Below, one piece after another: positions 16,473-26,312 of a DNA stretch of 64,000 bases. The position numbers and the translations under genes were made by a program. The DNA is taken from assembly GCA_938022205.1 (NCBI GenBank), contig CALIEB010000002.1, positions 1 to 64,000 on the forward strand, written 5' to 3'. This DNA is from an uncultured Anaerolineae bacterium. GTDB lineage: Bacteria; Chloroflexota; Anaerolineae; Aggregatilineales; Phototrophicaceae. The first letter of the stretch is position 1; every line of letters begins with the position of its first letter. The notes beneath the pieces are model-generated. The model was given only the letters and a program-made list of their open reading frames with translations, was not told the DNA's origin and did not search any database.

Positions 16473-19400
16473 ATGATAACGCACAACCGTAAGCATCAGC
16501 CTCCCGCTTATGCGCAAGACCTTGACCTACACCGCGTAGATTACGATGAACGCGATGCTTGCGCACTGATTTGCTCGGTGCGCAAAGGCGGGCAAGCCAC
16601 GCATGGCAACGTCAAACGCACGATTGAAGCACTCGCTCGCATGGGGCATCGCACCGGTTACATCAACGGCGAAGGCGACGGCGTGGGTGTGCTTACTGAC
16701 ATCCCGCGCGCGCTGTGGTCGAAGTGGCTGACCGAAGCAGGCATGATTGGCTCTGCCGCCACCGACCGCAACTTCTGGGTGGCGCACTTGATGATACCCG
16801 CCAGCGACCGCCAGCGCGCCAAGCACATCGTTGAGCAAGTTTGCCGTGTCATCAGCGAGCAAGGGTTGCACATCCTGCTTGACCGTGCCGGACAAGTCAA
16901 TCGTCAGGTGCTTGGTCCCAACGCCGAGAAAAACGAGCCTGTTTTCTGGCAAATCGCCGGCATCAACGGGCAAGTGCCAAGTGAACGCCTTGAAGCCACG
17001 CTGTTCGAGCTGCAGGTGCTGCTAGAAAAAGACCTCGACGTACATTTCCCCTCGTTCTCGTCACACAGCGTGGTGTACAAAGTACAAGGCACGGTGGAAA
17101 TTTTGCGCCGCTACTATCCCGAGCTACGCGACCCAGACTATGCGTCGTCGGTGACAATGGGACACGCCCGCTACAGCACCAACACCAACCCCATTTTTCA
17201 GCGCGCCCAGCCATTCAACGTGCTGGGACACAACGGCGAATTCAACACCATTTCACGCTTCCGCATGGAAGCTAACATGCTAGACATCCCGCTGCCGCAA
17301 GACGGCTCGGACAGCCAAGACGTTGACCGCCTCATTCACGCGCTATGCGCCCGACACGGGCTTGACCTCATCGAGGCGATGGAATACGTTTTCCCGCCCT
17401 ATGAGCATGACCTCATGCAAAATCATCCCGAAATGCGCCAAATGTACGAAATCATGCGCCAGTCGTTCGGGCATTACGCGCAGGGTCCCGCCGCTGTCAC
17501 AGCGCGCATGGGCAACTTGCTGGTGTTTAGCGTGGACGCGCTGGGCTTGCGCCCCTTGTGGTTTGGCGAAACAGAGAAAGAGTGGTTTGCCTCGTCCGAA
17601 CGCGGCGTGTACCACCTTGACACGATGGTCACGAGTGCTAAGCCGCTTGCGCCGGGCGAAAAAGTCGCGCTGCGCATCACCCCGGGCTATAAAATCGAGG
17701 TGCTTGACCAAACCGCCATCCAAAAGCACGTGTATGCCCGCTATCAAGCGCGTAACCCCGCGCAAAGTGAGATGTCCCCCGTTTGGGCGATGACCACCCC
17801 CGCCCCTAAAAACGGCGGACTGTTCCCTGTTAACTTCAGCAGCGGCAAGAAAGGCGAAACGCAAACACAAGCCGCCCCCGTCGCTGCTGCCGTGCTAGAC
17901 CTGCCGCCCACTACCAGCACGGGTCAGCCCGCCGCCAAGCTAGCGTGGCAAAGTGCCGAAATTAAGCTCAACAACGCTGCGATGGCGGCTTTTGGCTGGG
18001 AACGTTACCACGTGAGCCTCGTCGAAACGATGGCAGAGAGCGGCAAAGAGCAAATCGGCTCGCTGGGCTGGGACGGCGCGCTGGGCGCGCTGAGCCACAC
18101 GCGCGTTAACCTCGCCGACTACTTCAAAGAGACGGTGGCGGTCGTCACCAACCCCGCTATCGACCGCGAGCGCGAGCAATCGCAGTTTTCCACGCGCATG
18201 GTCGTCGGCGCACGCCCTGCCATTGGCGCAACACACGCCGAAGGCGACATTCTCGTCCAGCTAGAAACCCCTTTCCTGTTGGGCGGACACACGGCTTTTG
18301 GCTCACCGGAGGTGCAACAAAAGCTCGCAGACAAGTTCGGCACGCTCACCATCGAAAAGCTATGCGAAGTCTTCGGCGACAAACTGCTCATCCTGTCCAT
18401 GAGTGCCGCCATTGATGAAACCATCGAAGGCGCGGTGGAACGCTTGCAAGAGACCGCCGTGCGCGCGGTACAAAACGGCACGCAGTGCCTGCTACTAGAC
18501 GACACCGACTTGCTCGACGGCAGACGGCACTGGATTGACCCGCTGCTGGTCACCGCCGCCATCGATAAAGCACTGCGCAACGCCGACGACGTGCCTAACC
18601 TGCGGCGCAAGACAGGCATCGTCGTGCGCTCGGGGTCGCTGCGTGACCTGCACGACATCGCGCTCATCGTCAGTCTCGGCGCAAACGCGGTCAACCCCTA
18701 CGCCATTTACGCCACCGCTATCGGCATCGCGCCCAAAGGCACGAGCAGCACACCCGACGACGGCTACATCTTCAATGCCCTTAGCAACACCCTCAAAGCA
18801 CTCAAGAGCGGGTTGGAGAAAGTGACCTCTACCGTCGGCTGTCATGAACTGCGCGGCTACGGTCACAGCTTTAGCTCGATTGGCTTGTCCAAAGGTGTGG
18901 CACAGGTCTTTGGCACGCCCAACTATTTCGGCAGCGAAGGGCGCGGGTTGACGTGGTCTGACCTCAAGACATGGGGTGAAGAGCGCGCTGCCGACTTCAA
19001 GGGTGAAACCAAAGCACGCATCGCCAACCCCGACCGTTTCTACCCCAAGATTTGGAAAAAAATCGAAGACGTTGCCACAGGCGAAATTGGGTTGGCGGAA
19101 TATACCAAAGAGCTAGAAGAGCTAGAGCGGCGCATTCCCGTCACCATCAACCATCTGCTCAGCTTCAAAGATGTCAAGTCAAGCGTCACGCCGGACCAAG
19201 TGGACTTAAGCATCGGCGAACACGCCATGCCGATTATCATCAGCGCGATGTCGTTCGGCTCACAAGGTGAACTTTCCTACAAAGCATACGGCGAAGCAGC
19301 CTACAAGCTCAACACGATTTGCGTGAACGGCGAAGGCGGCGAGATGGCGGATATGATGGGTAAGTACCCGCGCAATCGCGGGCAGCAGGTGGCTTCGGCG

Positions 19401-21176
19401 CGCTTTGGCGTGAACATCGGCTTCTTGAACTCTTGCTACCTCATTGAGATTAAGATTGGTCAGGGCGCAAAGCCGGGCGAAGGTGGCCATCTGCCGGGCT
19501 TCAAAGTGACCGAACAAGTGGCAGCATCGCGCGGCACCACACCCGGTGTTGACCTCATCTCGCCTAGCAACAATCACGACCTCTACAGCATCGAAGACCT
19601 CGCCCAGCTGATTGACGAGCTAAAGACCGCCAACCCGCTGGCAAAGATTTCGGTTAAGCTGCCGGTGGTGCCGGGCATCGGCATCATCTCCGTCGGCGTT
19701 GCCAAAGCCGGCGCGGACATCATCACCATCACGGGCTACACCGGCGGCACCGGCGCGGCGCGCGCGCACGCCCTGCGGCACGTGGGGCTGCCGGCCGAGA
19801 TTGGCGTGTGGCTGGCGCATCGCTCGCTTATGGAGAGCGGCTTGCGCGACGACGTGGAAATCTGGGTGGACGGCGGCTTAAAGAGCGGACGCGATGTCGT
19901 CAAGATGATTTGCTTAGGCGCGAACCGCGCGGGCTTCGGCACGATGGCGATGGTTGCGGTCGGCTGTACGATTTGTCGCGGCTGTCAGGAAGGCACGTGT
20001 CACGTCGGCATTACCACGCACGTTAAAACCCGCGAGGAGGCCGAACTCAAAGGGTTTAAGTCTTTCCGCCCCTTTGAAGAGCGCGGCTCGGCGGATGCCA
20101 TCGTCAACGTGTTCAACATGCTTGCCGAAGACATTCGCATTTGGACAGCACACTTGGGCGCAACCAACCCGCAGCAGCTCGTCGGGCGCGCCGACCTGCT
20201 CGAACAGTTCACCATGCACGACCGTATCGACCTGTCGAACCTGCTTAAGCCCGCGCCGCGCTTGCCCAAAAAGGCTGCTCAGCCCGGCGGACGCAGACTC
20301 TCACGCCCGCGCAACACTGTCAGCCGCCAAATCACCGCGCTCGTGCAAGAATACGTTGCGCATGGCGAGTATGAGCTAACCTACGACGACGAAGCGGTGA
20401 TGGCGATGGACAGAGCGTTAGGGACGCACCTTTGCGGCGCGATTAAGCGTGGCGAAATCCCGCATATGGAGCGCGTGGAAGCGTTTAACCTGTCGTTCAG
20501 CAACTCGGCGGTGCCGGGCAACGGGCTGGCGGCATTCCTTGACGAGCCTGTCAACGTGTTCGTCGAGGGCGGCGCGCAAGACGGCGTTGCCAAAGGCGCA
20601 AAGGGTGGCAAGGTCATCATCCTCAAAGGTTTGAACCACAACGGCGCACGCCTTGACGGCTCGGTCGGCAAGAGCTTCGCCTACGGCGCGCAGGGCGGCT
20701 TATTCATCGTGCAAGGCAACGCCGACACCCGCGCCTGCATCCGCATGAGCGGCGCAGACGTTATCTTTGGCGGGGAAGTGACGCAGCCGCTACAGGACGA
20801 GCTGGGCAACCTTGCCACCCGCGCCAACCTCAAAGGTTATGCGTTCGAATACATGACCAGTGGGCGCGCGCTCGTGCTAGGCGACCCAGGTCCTTGGATG
20901 TGCGCGGGCATGACAGGCGGCGTGGTCTATCAACGCATCCAGCCCGAGATGAACCTGACCGTTGAAGCCATTCGCCGCCGCATCGCACCGGGCTCAGTCG
21001 TCGACATCTTCCCCATCGACGAAGGCGCGGCGGAGGACATTCGTCACCTGCTTAACCTCTACATCCAAACGCTCGAACTCAACAATCAGGCTGAAGCAGT
21101 ACGCCACCTTTACGCCTTGCTCAAGCGTCCACAAAATCACTTCGTCAAAATCGCGCCGCCCATGCGCGTCAACTAA
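16473..21176 (+). CDS. gltB: Glutamate synthase large subunit (GltB-type)
   Basis: This enzyme makes glutamate from 2-oxoglutarate and glutamine. The start is the ATG at 16473 with GGAGGA 9 bases upstream, giving 1567 residues; an ATG at 16395 lies inside an operator-like repeat and is rejected. Domains in order: class II amidotransferase (nucleophile probably C30 in DACALICSV), a low-complexity Pro/Thr/Ala linker near residues 440-485, the central domain, the FMN-binding synthase barrel (KLPVVPGIGIISVGVAKAGAD, TGGTGAAR), an iron-sulfur cluster motif C1165-x2-C-x2-C-x4-C1176, and the C-terminal beta-helix (GXGXG). Canonical GltB has C-x5-C-x4-C; the extra C1168 is unusual. No gltD is nearby, so ferredoxin or an unlinked small subunit may donate electrons. 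Confidence 0.95.
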   Translation: MITHNRKHQPPAYAQDLDLHRVDYDERDACALICSVRKGGQATHGNVKRTIEALARMGHRTGYINGEGDGVGVLTDIPRALWSKWLTEAGMIGSAATDRNFWVAHLMIPASDRQRAKHIVEQVCRVISEQGLHILLDRAGQVNRQVLGPNAEKNEPVFWQIAGINGQVPSERLEATLFELQVLLEKDLDVHFPSFSSHSVVYKVQGTVEILRRYYPELRDPDYASSVTMGHARYSTNTNPIFQRAQPFNVLGHNGEFNTISRFRMEANMLDIPLPQDGSDSQDVDRLIHALCARHGLDLIEAMEYVFPPYEHDLMQNHPEMRQMYEIMRQSFGHYAQGPAAVTARMGNLLVFSVDALGLRPLWFGETEKEWFASSERGVYHLDTMVTSAKPLAPGEKVALRITPGYKIEVLDQTAIQKHVYARYQARNPAQSEMSPVWAMTTPAPKNGGLFPVNFSSGKKGETQTQAAPVAAAVLDLPPTTSTGQPAAKLAWQSAEIKLNNAAMAAFGWERYHVSLVETMAESGKEQIGSLGWDGALGALSHTRVNLADYFKETVAVVTNPAIDREREQSQFSTRMVVGARPAIGATHAEGDILVQLETPFLLGGHTAFGSPEVQQKLADKFGTLTIEKLCEVFGDKLLILSMSAAIDETIEGAVERLQETAVRAVQNGTQCLLLDDTDLLDGRRHWIDPLLVTAAIDKALRNADDVPNLRRKTGIVVRSGSLRDLHDIALIVSLGANAVNPYAIYATAIGIAPKGTSSTPDDGYIFNALSNTLKALKSGLEKVTSTVGCHELRGYGHSFSSIGLSKGVAQVFGTPNYFGSEGRGLTWSDLKTWGEERAADFKGETKARIANPDRFYPKIWKKIEDVATGEIGLAEYTKELEELERRIPVTINHLLSFKDVKSSVTPDQVDLSIGEHAMPIIISAMSFGSQGELSYKAYGEAAYKLNTICVNGEGGEMADMMGKYPRNRGQQVASARFGVNIGFLNSCYLIEIKIGQGAKPGEGGHLPGFKVTEQVAASRGTTPGVDLISPSNNHDLYSIEDLAQLIDELKTANPLAKISVKLPVVPGIGIISVGVAKAGADIITITGYTGGTGAARAHALRHVGLPAEIGVWLAHRSLMESGLRDDVEIWVDGGLKSGRDVVKMICLGANRAGFGTMAMVAVGCTICRGCQEGTCHVGITTHVKTREEAELKGFKSFRPFEERGSADAIVNVFNMLAEDIRIWTAHLGATNPQQLVGRADLLEQFTMHDRIDLSNLLKPAPRLPKKAAQPGGRRLSRPRNTVSRQITALVQEYVAHGEYELTYDDEAVMAMDRALGTHLCGAIKRGEIPHMERVEAFNLSFSNSAVPGNGLAAFLDEPVNVFVEGGAQDGVAKGAKGGKVIILKGLNHNGARLDGSVGKSFAYGAQGGLFIVQGNADTRACIRMSGADVIFGGEVTQPLQDELGNLATRANLKGYAFEYMTSGRALVLGDPGPWMCAGMTGGVVYQRIQPEMNLTVEAIRRRIAPGSVVDIFPIDEGAAEDIRHLLNLYIQTLELNNQAEAVRHLYALLKRPQNHFVKIAPPMRVN

Positions 21177-21186
21177 AGCAAACGGA

Positions 21187-21222
21187 GACAGCAGCGTGCA
21201 AAGGCGCGCTGCTGTCATTTTT
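21187..21222 (+). terminator. Terminator after gltB, overlapping the end of pucR2
   Basis: GACAGCAGCG (21187-21196) pairs perfectly with CGCTGCTGTC (21207-21216), followed by ATTTTT. The 10-bp stem overlaps the stop codon of the convergent pucR2 gene (21215-21217). Confidence 0.85.
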
Positions 21223-22867
21223 CGCTTAGCACCGTCGCCAGCACGCGGTCAATCTTAAGCGCAAGGTGCAAGACAAGGCGGTTATCCGCATCGTCTAAGT
21301 TCATGTTGGTTAGCTCGGCAATGCGCTCAAGGCGATACACCAGCGTGTTGCGATGCACGTCCAAATCAAGCGAGGCTTTAGCAAGGTTGCCGTTCGCGTC
21401 AAAGAACCCCTCTAACGTGCGAATGAGTTCGCTTTGCTTGCGTGCGTCGTGTTCCACAAGTGCCGCAATCGTCTCTTGGTGAAAGCGGCGCAGCTGCGGT
21501 AGACTGGTGTCCTTTAACGCCAGCAGCAGCTGGAACAGCTTGAGATCGCCGTAAAACGTGGTCTTGTCCTTTTCGCCCAATTCTTGCGCAATGTTCAAAG
21601 CGTCTTTCGCCTCGCGGTAACCTTCACGCAAGCCCGCAATGCCCGCGCAAGGACGGCTTATGCCCGCGCCAACCAACCCACTAGGCGTGCGCGTCGCCAG
21701 CTGCACGCGCAGCTCGTCGATCTGCCCACGCAGGCGCGGCAAATGTGCCGCGTTCTCCAACGGATACAAAGCGACAATCACATCGACATACTGACCAACT
21801 GCCCCGTTGACTTGGCGGCGCGCCATGTCGTCGCGTACAAGCGACATAAGCGACTCCAGCGGCAACACGTGACCACTTTCTGTCATTGCCTTAAACACCG
21901 CTACGACAAAGGACGTGTGGACATCAAAACCGCTTTGCTGCGCGCGTGCCAAAAGGGCATCCTCGTCTGAAGGCGTGCCACTCAACCACATCTGCACCCA
22001 GTCGCCGCGCGTCTGCTCCACAGCGGTGGCAATGGCGCGCGTTTTCGCCAGCTCAATCGCGCACACGTCCGCGCCATACGTCAGCACAAGACGGTCGAAT
22101 TCGTCTAAGGGTTCGCCCTTGCCCACCAACGACAAATAGCCAGCAATGCGCTTCTCCACTTTTAGTACAGTCGTATAGCCGATAGGGCTAGGCACAATCA
22201 CGCCGGCGGCGGTTGGTGACTCTTTCTCCAGCCATTTTTGGAACGCACCATAGGGTAGGCTTTGCATCAGCGCACGCCCGCTCATGCTGCGTTTGCTCGC
22301 GCTGGGATATACCTGCTCCATCAGCACACCAGCGTCATCATGCACAACAACTGGTTGGTCGGTAGCGCGGGCGATGACCTGTATCAAGCTGTTAAGGTTG
22401 CGATTTTCGGCGGCAAGACGCGCCAGCTGCCGCTGAATGTCGATAGCACGCTCGGTCAGCTGCGCCGATTGGTTGAGAATGAGCTTGTTCACAGCGCGCT
22501 CAGTGCTGGCTAAGTTTGCGCCTTGCGGCAGCGAGAGCAAGCACAGCTCGCGTTCGTTGGCAATAGGCACGACCCCGCGCGCAATCTCCCCTGCCACAGC
22601 CACCGCCTTCACGCCTACTTCGGCAAGGCTCTGCACCACCTCCACCAGCGTGATACGATTGTCATAGCTGCGCAAGATGTCCATCGACACCAACGCCAGT
22701 TCGCCACCGTACACTTCGGGGAAGGCAGGCGGTTGCGCGCGCACCATAACCGCCCAACTAATCGGCGTGTCGGGGTTACCTGTGACCAGCGTTGTGCCTA
22801 AAGGCAGCGCAAAGCGTAGAATAGCCTTAATTGGCGCGGTGTTCTTGTCCATCATCACCTGTTTCAT
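21215..22867 (-). CDS. PucR-family transcriptional regulator (second copy)
   Basis: 550 residues, a divergent paralogue of the regulator at 14530. The N-terminal PucR-like domain begins RFALPLGTTLVTGN and the middle section is a GAF/GGDEF-like sensing region. The C-terminal HTH_30 domain has GNLAKASLDLDVHRNTLVYR and ERIAELTNMNLDDADNR. It converges on gltB, and together the two PucR genes bracket that gene. Start choices are ATG at 22867, 22855 or 22852; ribosome-site evidence (AAAGGA, CAGGTG) does not settle it. A TTGTGC...GCAC element lies directly upstream at 22921-22938. Likely a one-component nitrogen or amino-acid regulator; the ligand is unknown. Confidence 0.9.
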   Translation of the reverse strand: MKQVMMDKNTAPIKAILRFALPLGTTLVTGNPDTPISWAVMVRAQPPAFPEVYGGELALVSMDILRSYDNRITLVEVVQSLAEVGVKAVAVAGEIARGVVPIANERELCLLSLPQGANLASTERAVNKLILNQSAQLTERAIDIQRQLARLAAENRNLNSLIQVIARATDQPVVVHDDAGVLMEQVYPSASKRSMSGRALMQSLPYGAFQKWLEKESPTAAGVIVPSPIGYTTVLKVEKRIAGYLSLVGKGEPLDEFDRLVLTYGADVCAIELAKTRAIATAVEQTRGDWVQMWLSGTPSDEDALLARAQQSGFDVHTSFVVAVFKAMTESGHVLPLESLMSLVRDDMARRQVNGAVGQYVDVIVALYPLENAAHLPRLRGQIDELRVQLATRTPSGLVGAGISRPCAGIAGLREGYREAKDALNIAQELGEKDKTTFYGDLKLFQLLLALKDTSLPQLRRFHQETIAALVEHDARKQSELIRTLEGFFDANGNLAKASLDLDVHRNTLVYRLERIAELTNMNLDDADNRLVLHLALKIDRVLATVLSEK

Positions 22868-22903
22868 CCTTTTGCATGGCGCATAAAGAACTTTGGTTGG
22901 TGA

Positions 22904-22938
22904 TTTATACTTAACGAGACATTGTGCGATAGATGCAC
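22904..22938 (-). promoter_or_regulatory. pucR2 promoter with TTGTGC-type inverted repeat
   Basis: On the minus strand a TATAAA -10 lies at 22909-22904. In the -35 zone, where no consensus hexamer is visible, sits the imperfect inverted repeat GTGC-N7-GCAC (22924-22938, within ATTGTGCGATAGATGCAC). This is the same half-site as at pucR1, gltB and argC. Confidence 0.45.
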
Positions 22939-22963
22939 TTTTGTGAATTTTATATCACTATAC

Positions 22964-22996
22964 AGCAAAACAAACAGGGCGAACCGTGTCGCCCTG
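22964..22996 (-). terminator. Rho-independent terminator after ileS
   Basis: CAGGGCGA (22975-22982) pairs perfectly with TCGCCCTG (22989-22996); on the minus strand the hairpin is followed by TTTGTTTTGCT. It lies about 30 bases past the ileS stop and separates it from pucR2. Confidence 0.82.
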
Positions 22997-23025
22997 CCTG
23001 AAAGTACGCCAGTTTTTTGTCAACT

Positions 23026-26000
23026 TTAGCTAAGCCGCTTCACACCAATCACCAAACGCTCGTCGTCAAGGTCACCTTTGAGGCTCTCGGTAAAATCTTC
23101 CACAACAAAGCCGTCGTCAGGTTGGGCATGCTGCAACACATCCGCCAGCGTCTCGCCGCTGATATAGTCCGCAAACTGCGTTACCGCCGCCACAATGCGT
23201 TCACTGGCTTGATAGTGCAACGCAATACGGTCGCTGATGGCAAAGCCCGCGTCCTTGCGCAGCGTCTGCACGCGGCGCACCACCTCACGGGCGATGCGCT
23301 CGCTGACCAATTCGGGCGTAAGTGTCACATCGAGTGCCGCCACGTAACCACGCTCGGCAAAGACGATAAAGCCCTCGTTGGCTTCTTGGCGCACTTCGAC
23401 CTCATCAGCAGCAAGCGTGAACTGCTTGTCATTGACGCTAACGGTAATCGCTTGCCCTTCTAACAGCGCGCGTCCCCAAGCAGCAGCTTGCGCAGGCTCG
23501 GCATCAGCAAGAGCTTGCTTGACCGCCTGCATGTCGCCCTTGAGCTTGCTGCCCAGCTTAGCGAACACAGGCGTAAGTTTGTACTTGGTAATGCCGTCTT
23601 CATCCGTCAGGAAGTGAATCGCTTTTACGTTAAGTTCGTCCATGATAAGGTCAGCGTATTGGGTGACAATCGCTTTGTCGCGCGCGCCCGTCACGCCAAA
23701 TGACACGCTCGCCAGCGGCTGGCGCACGCCTAGCTCCACGCTGTTGCGCGCCGCCAGCCCCAAGCTGACCAGCTGCTGCACCAACGCCATCTCTTCTAGC
23801 AGCTTGTCATCAATGAGGCTTTCGTCAGCCTGTACCCACTCCGACAAATGCACGCTGATGGGAGCTTTCGGCTGGTGTGTCACCACCAAATTGCGATAAA
23901 GTGCCTCGCTCAAGAAGGGCATGGCAGGCGCGATGAGCTTAGCAACCGTCACCAAGCACTCGTAGAGCGTGGCGTATGCGCTGAGTTTCTCCATGTCGCT
24001 CTCGCTCTTCCAGAAACGGCGGCGGCTGCGGCGCACATACCAATTGCTCAGAAGGTCGACAAACGCCTCGATAGGACGAGTCGCGCCAACCGCATCGTAG
24101 GTTTCCAGCGCATGCGTGACCTGCTGGATGAGCTTGTGCAATGCCGCCAGCACCCAACGGTCAAGCCAATCGCGCTCGGCAACAGGCGGCTGCGGCTTGT
24201 CGGGTGTCCAGCCGTCAAGGTTGGCGTAGGTCACGAAAAAGCTGTAGGTATTCCACAGCGTGTTGTAAAACTTTGTGACCACCTGCCCCACCAAGTCCGC
24301 CGAGAAGCGACGCGATTCGCCGGGCGGCGCAGCGGTGTAAAGATACCAGCGGAAAGCATCCGCGCCGTAGGCGTTAAGAACCTTCCAAGGGTCGACGATG
24401 TTGCCCTTGCTCTTGGACATCTTCTCGCCTTTTTCGTCCAAGATATGCCCCAAACAAATGACGTTTTTGTAGGCAACCTCCTCAAACAACATCGACGCGA
24501 TAGCATGCAAGCTGTAAAACCAACCGCGCGTTTGGTCGACCGCCTCGCAGATGTAATCGGCGGGGAACTGCTGCTTAAACACCTCTTGGTTGCGGTGCGG
24601 ATAGCCCCACTGTGCCATTGGCATCGCGCCGCTGTCAAACCACACGTCAATGACTTCTGGCACGCGGCGCATCGTGCCACCCGTGCCGTTGGGATTGGGG
24701 AACGTAATCTCGTCTACATAGGGACGATGCAGGTCTAGGTCGCTGAGGTCGCGCCCGCACAAGCGGCTAAGCTCCGCCACGCTGCCCACGCAAATCGCCT
24801 CGCCAGTTTGGTCGTCAACCCAAACCGGCAACGGCGTTCCCCAATAGCGTTCGCGCCCCAAAGCCCACTCTTTCAAGTCCTCCAACCAGTTGCCAAAACG
24901 CCCGTCTCGGATATGGCTCGGCACCCAGTTGATTGTCTTGTTCTTGGCAATCATGATGTCGCGGTACTTGGTCGTGTTGATATACCACGTGTCGCGCACC
25001 ATGTACATCAGCGGCTTGCCGTCGCGCCAATTATGCGGGTAGGTGTGCTTGTGTTTTTGCGAACGATACATCAGCCCGCGATCTTTCAAGTCTTTGATGA
25101 TTTCAGGGTCTGCGTCCTTGAACCACATGCCCTTAAACTTGTCAACCGCGTCGATAAACCGCCCGTCGGAGGTCATCGTCACAAACACCGGCAGGTCATA
25201 GCGTTTGCCCGTCTCGAAGTCGTCTTGCCCAAAAGCAGGCGCGATGTGAACGATGCCCGTGCCGTCATTCGTGCTGACAAAGTCGCCTAGCACGACGTAG
25301 TTGTGGTCTTTTTCAGTGGGCAAGAACGTGTACAACGGCAAGTAACGCTCTTTGTGCAAGTCTTTGCCCTTAAAGCGTTTGACAATCGTATAAGACGCGG
25401 GATCATGCAGCACACTGCTCATCAAGGCTTCGGCAAGGATAAGCTGTTCTGTGCCTTCGCTGTTGGGGATAGGTCCCTCAACTTGCACGTAATCGACATC
25501 CGCGCCCACCGCCAACGCGGCGTTAGCGGGCAACGTCCAAGGAGTAGTTGTCCATGCAAGGAAGTAAACGCCCGGCTTGTCACGCAGCGGAAAGCGTACA
25601 TATACGCTGGGGTCGGTAATTTCCTTGTAGCCGAGCGACACCTCGTGCGAGCTGAGCGGCGTACCGCTGCTAGGGCTGTAGGCAACTACTTTGTAACCTT
25701 TGTAGAGCAGCCCCTTGTTCCAAAGCTGCTGAAGCACCCACCACACGCTTTCGATATACTCGTTGGTGAACGTCACGTAGGCGTTGTCCAAATCGACCCA
25801 AAAGCCAATGCGGTCGGTCAATTTTTCCCAGTCGGCAATGTTGCGAAACACGCTGTCGCGGCACTTCTTGTTGAACTCAGCAATGCCGTACTCTTCGATT
25901 TGCCGCTTGTCGGTGAAGCCCAGCTCCTTCTCAACCGCGAGTTCAACCGGCAAGCCATGCGTGTCCCAGCCGCCGCGCCGCTCGACATAATAGCCGCGCA

Positions 26001-26220
26001 TGACGCGATAGCGCGGGAACATATCCTTAAATGCCCGTGCCAGCACGTGATGACTGCCGGGCAGCCCGTTTGCAGTCGGCGGACCCTCGAAAAACACAAA
26101 GCGCGGGGCATCTTCGCGCCCTTCGGTCGTGCGCTGCAACACACGGTTCAAACGCCAAAATTCAAGCTGCTCTTGTTCTAATTTCTGAATGTCGACCCTT
26201 GAGTCTACGGGATGAAACAT
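23026..26220 (-). CDS. ileS: Isoleucyl-tRNA synthetase
   Basis: IleRS charges tRNA-Ile and edits misactivated valine. The 1064-residue class I enzyme shows the HIGH-type motif in PTANGLPGSHHVLA, the editing (CP1) domain with TTTPWTLPANAALAVG, the KMSKS motif in GEKMSKSKGNIVDPW, and an anticodon-binding region beginning ERDWLDRWVLAAL. The length and the GLPGSHH form of the first motif fit the longer eukaryote-like (type 2) IleRS. The start is the ATG at 26220 with GGAG 7 bases upstream; the longer frame to 26259 has no ribosome site. It is monocistronic by its terminator and a 225-base upstream gap. Confidence 0.96.
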   Translation of the reverse strand: MFHPVDSRVDIQKLEQEQLEFWRLNRVLQRTTEGREDAPRFVFFEGPPTANGLPGSHHVLARAFKDMFPRYRVMRGYYVERRGGWDTHGLPVELAVEKELGFTDKRQIEEYGIAEFNKKCRDSVFRNIADWEKLTDRIGFWVDLDNAYVTFTNEYIESVWWVLQQLWNKGLLYKGYKVVAYSPSSGTPLSSHEVSLGYKEITDPSVYVRFPLRDKPGVYFLAWTTTPWTLPANAALAVGADVDYVQVEGPIPNSEGTEQLILAEALMSSVLHDPASYTIVKRFKGKDLHKERYLPLYTFLPTEKDHNYVVLGDFVSTNDGTGIVHIAPAFGQDDFETGKRYDLPVFVTMTSDGRFIDAVDKFKGMWFKDADPEIIKDLKDRGLMYRSQKHKHTYPHNWRDGKPLMYMVRDTWYINTTKYRDIMIAKNKTINWVPSHIRDGRFGNWLEDLKEWALGRERYWGTPLPVWVDDQTGEAICVGSVAELSRLCGRDLSDLDLHRPYVDEITFPNPNGTGGTMRRVPEVIDVWFDSGAMPMAQWGYPHRNQEVFKQQFPADYICEAVDQTRGWFYSLHAIASMLFEEVAYKNVICLGHILDEKGEKMSKSKGNIVDPWKVLNAYGADAFRWYLYTAAPPGESRRFSADLVGQVVTKFYNTLWNTYSFFVTYANLDGWTPDKPQPPVAERDWLDRWVLAALHKLIQQVTHALETYDAVGATRPIEAFVDLLSNWYVRRSRRRFWKSESDMEKLSAYATLYECLVTVAKLIAPAMPFLSEALYRNLVVTHQPKAPISVHLSEWVQADESLIDDKLLEEMALVQQLVSLGLAARNSVELGVRQPLASVSFGVTGARDKAIVTQYADLIMDELNVKAIHFLTDEDGITKYKLTPVFAKLGSKLKGDMQAVKQALADAEPAQAAAWGRALLEGQAITVSVNDKQFTLAADEVEVRQEANEGFIVFAERGYVAALDVTLTPELVSERIAREVVRRVQTLRKDAGFAISDRIALHYQASERIVAAVTQFADYISGETLADVLQHAQPDDGFVVEDFTESLKGDLDDERLVIGVKRLS

Positions 26221-26312
26221 GCTGTTACTCCAAGTGAGCTTATGTCGGTCTTTCAACACATCACAACACGGTAAAAACGCGGTAAAGTGCCTTTATCACG
26301 CGCTGGATGGGA

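Noticed and set aside
23848-24738. Long plus-strand open frames antisense to ileS (also inside uvrB, carB, gltB and argJ)
   Set aside because: These are frame shadows of GC-rich coding sequence: no ribosome sites, no domain features and amino-acid content typical of antisense frames.
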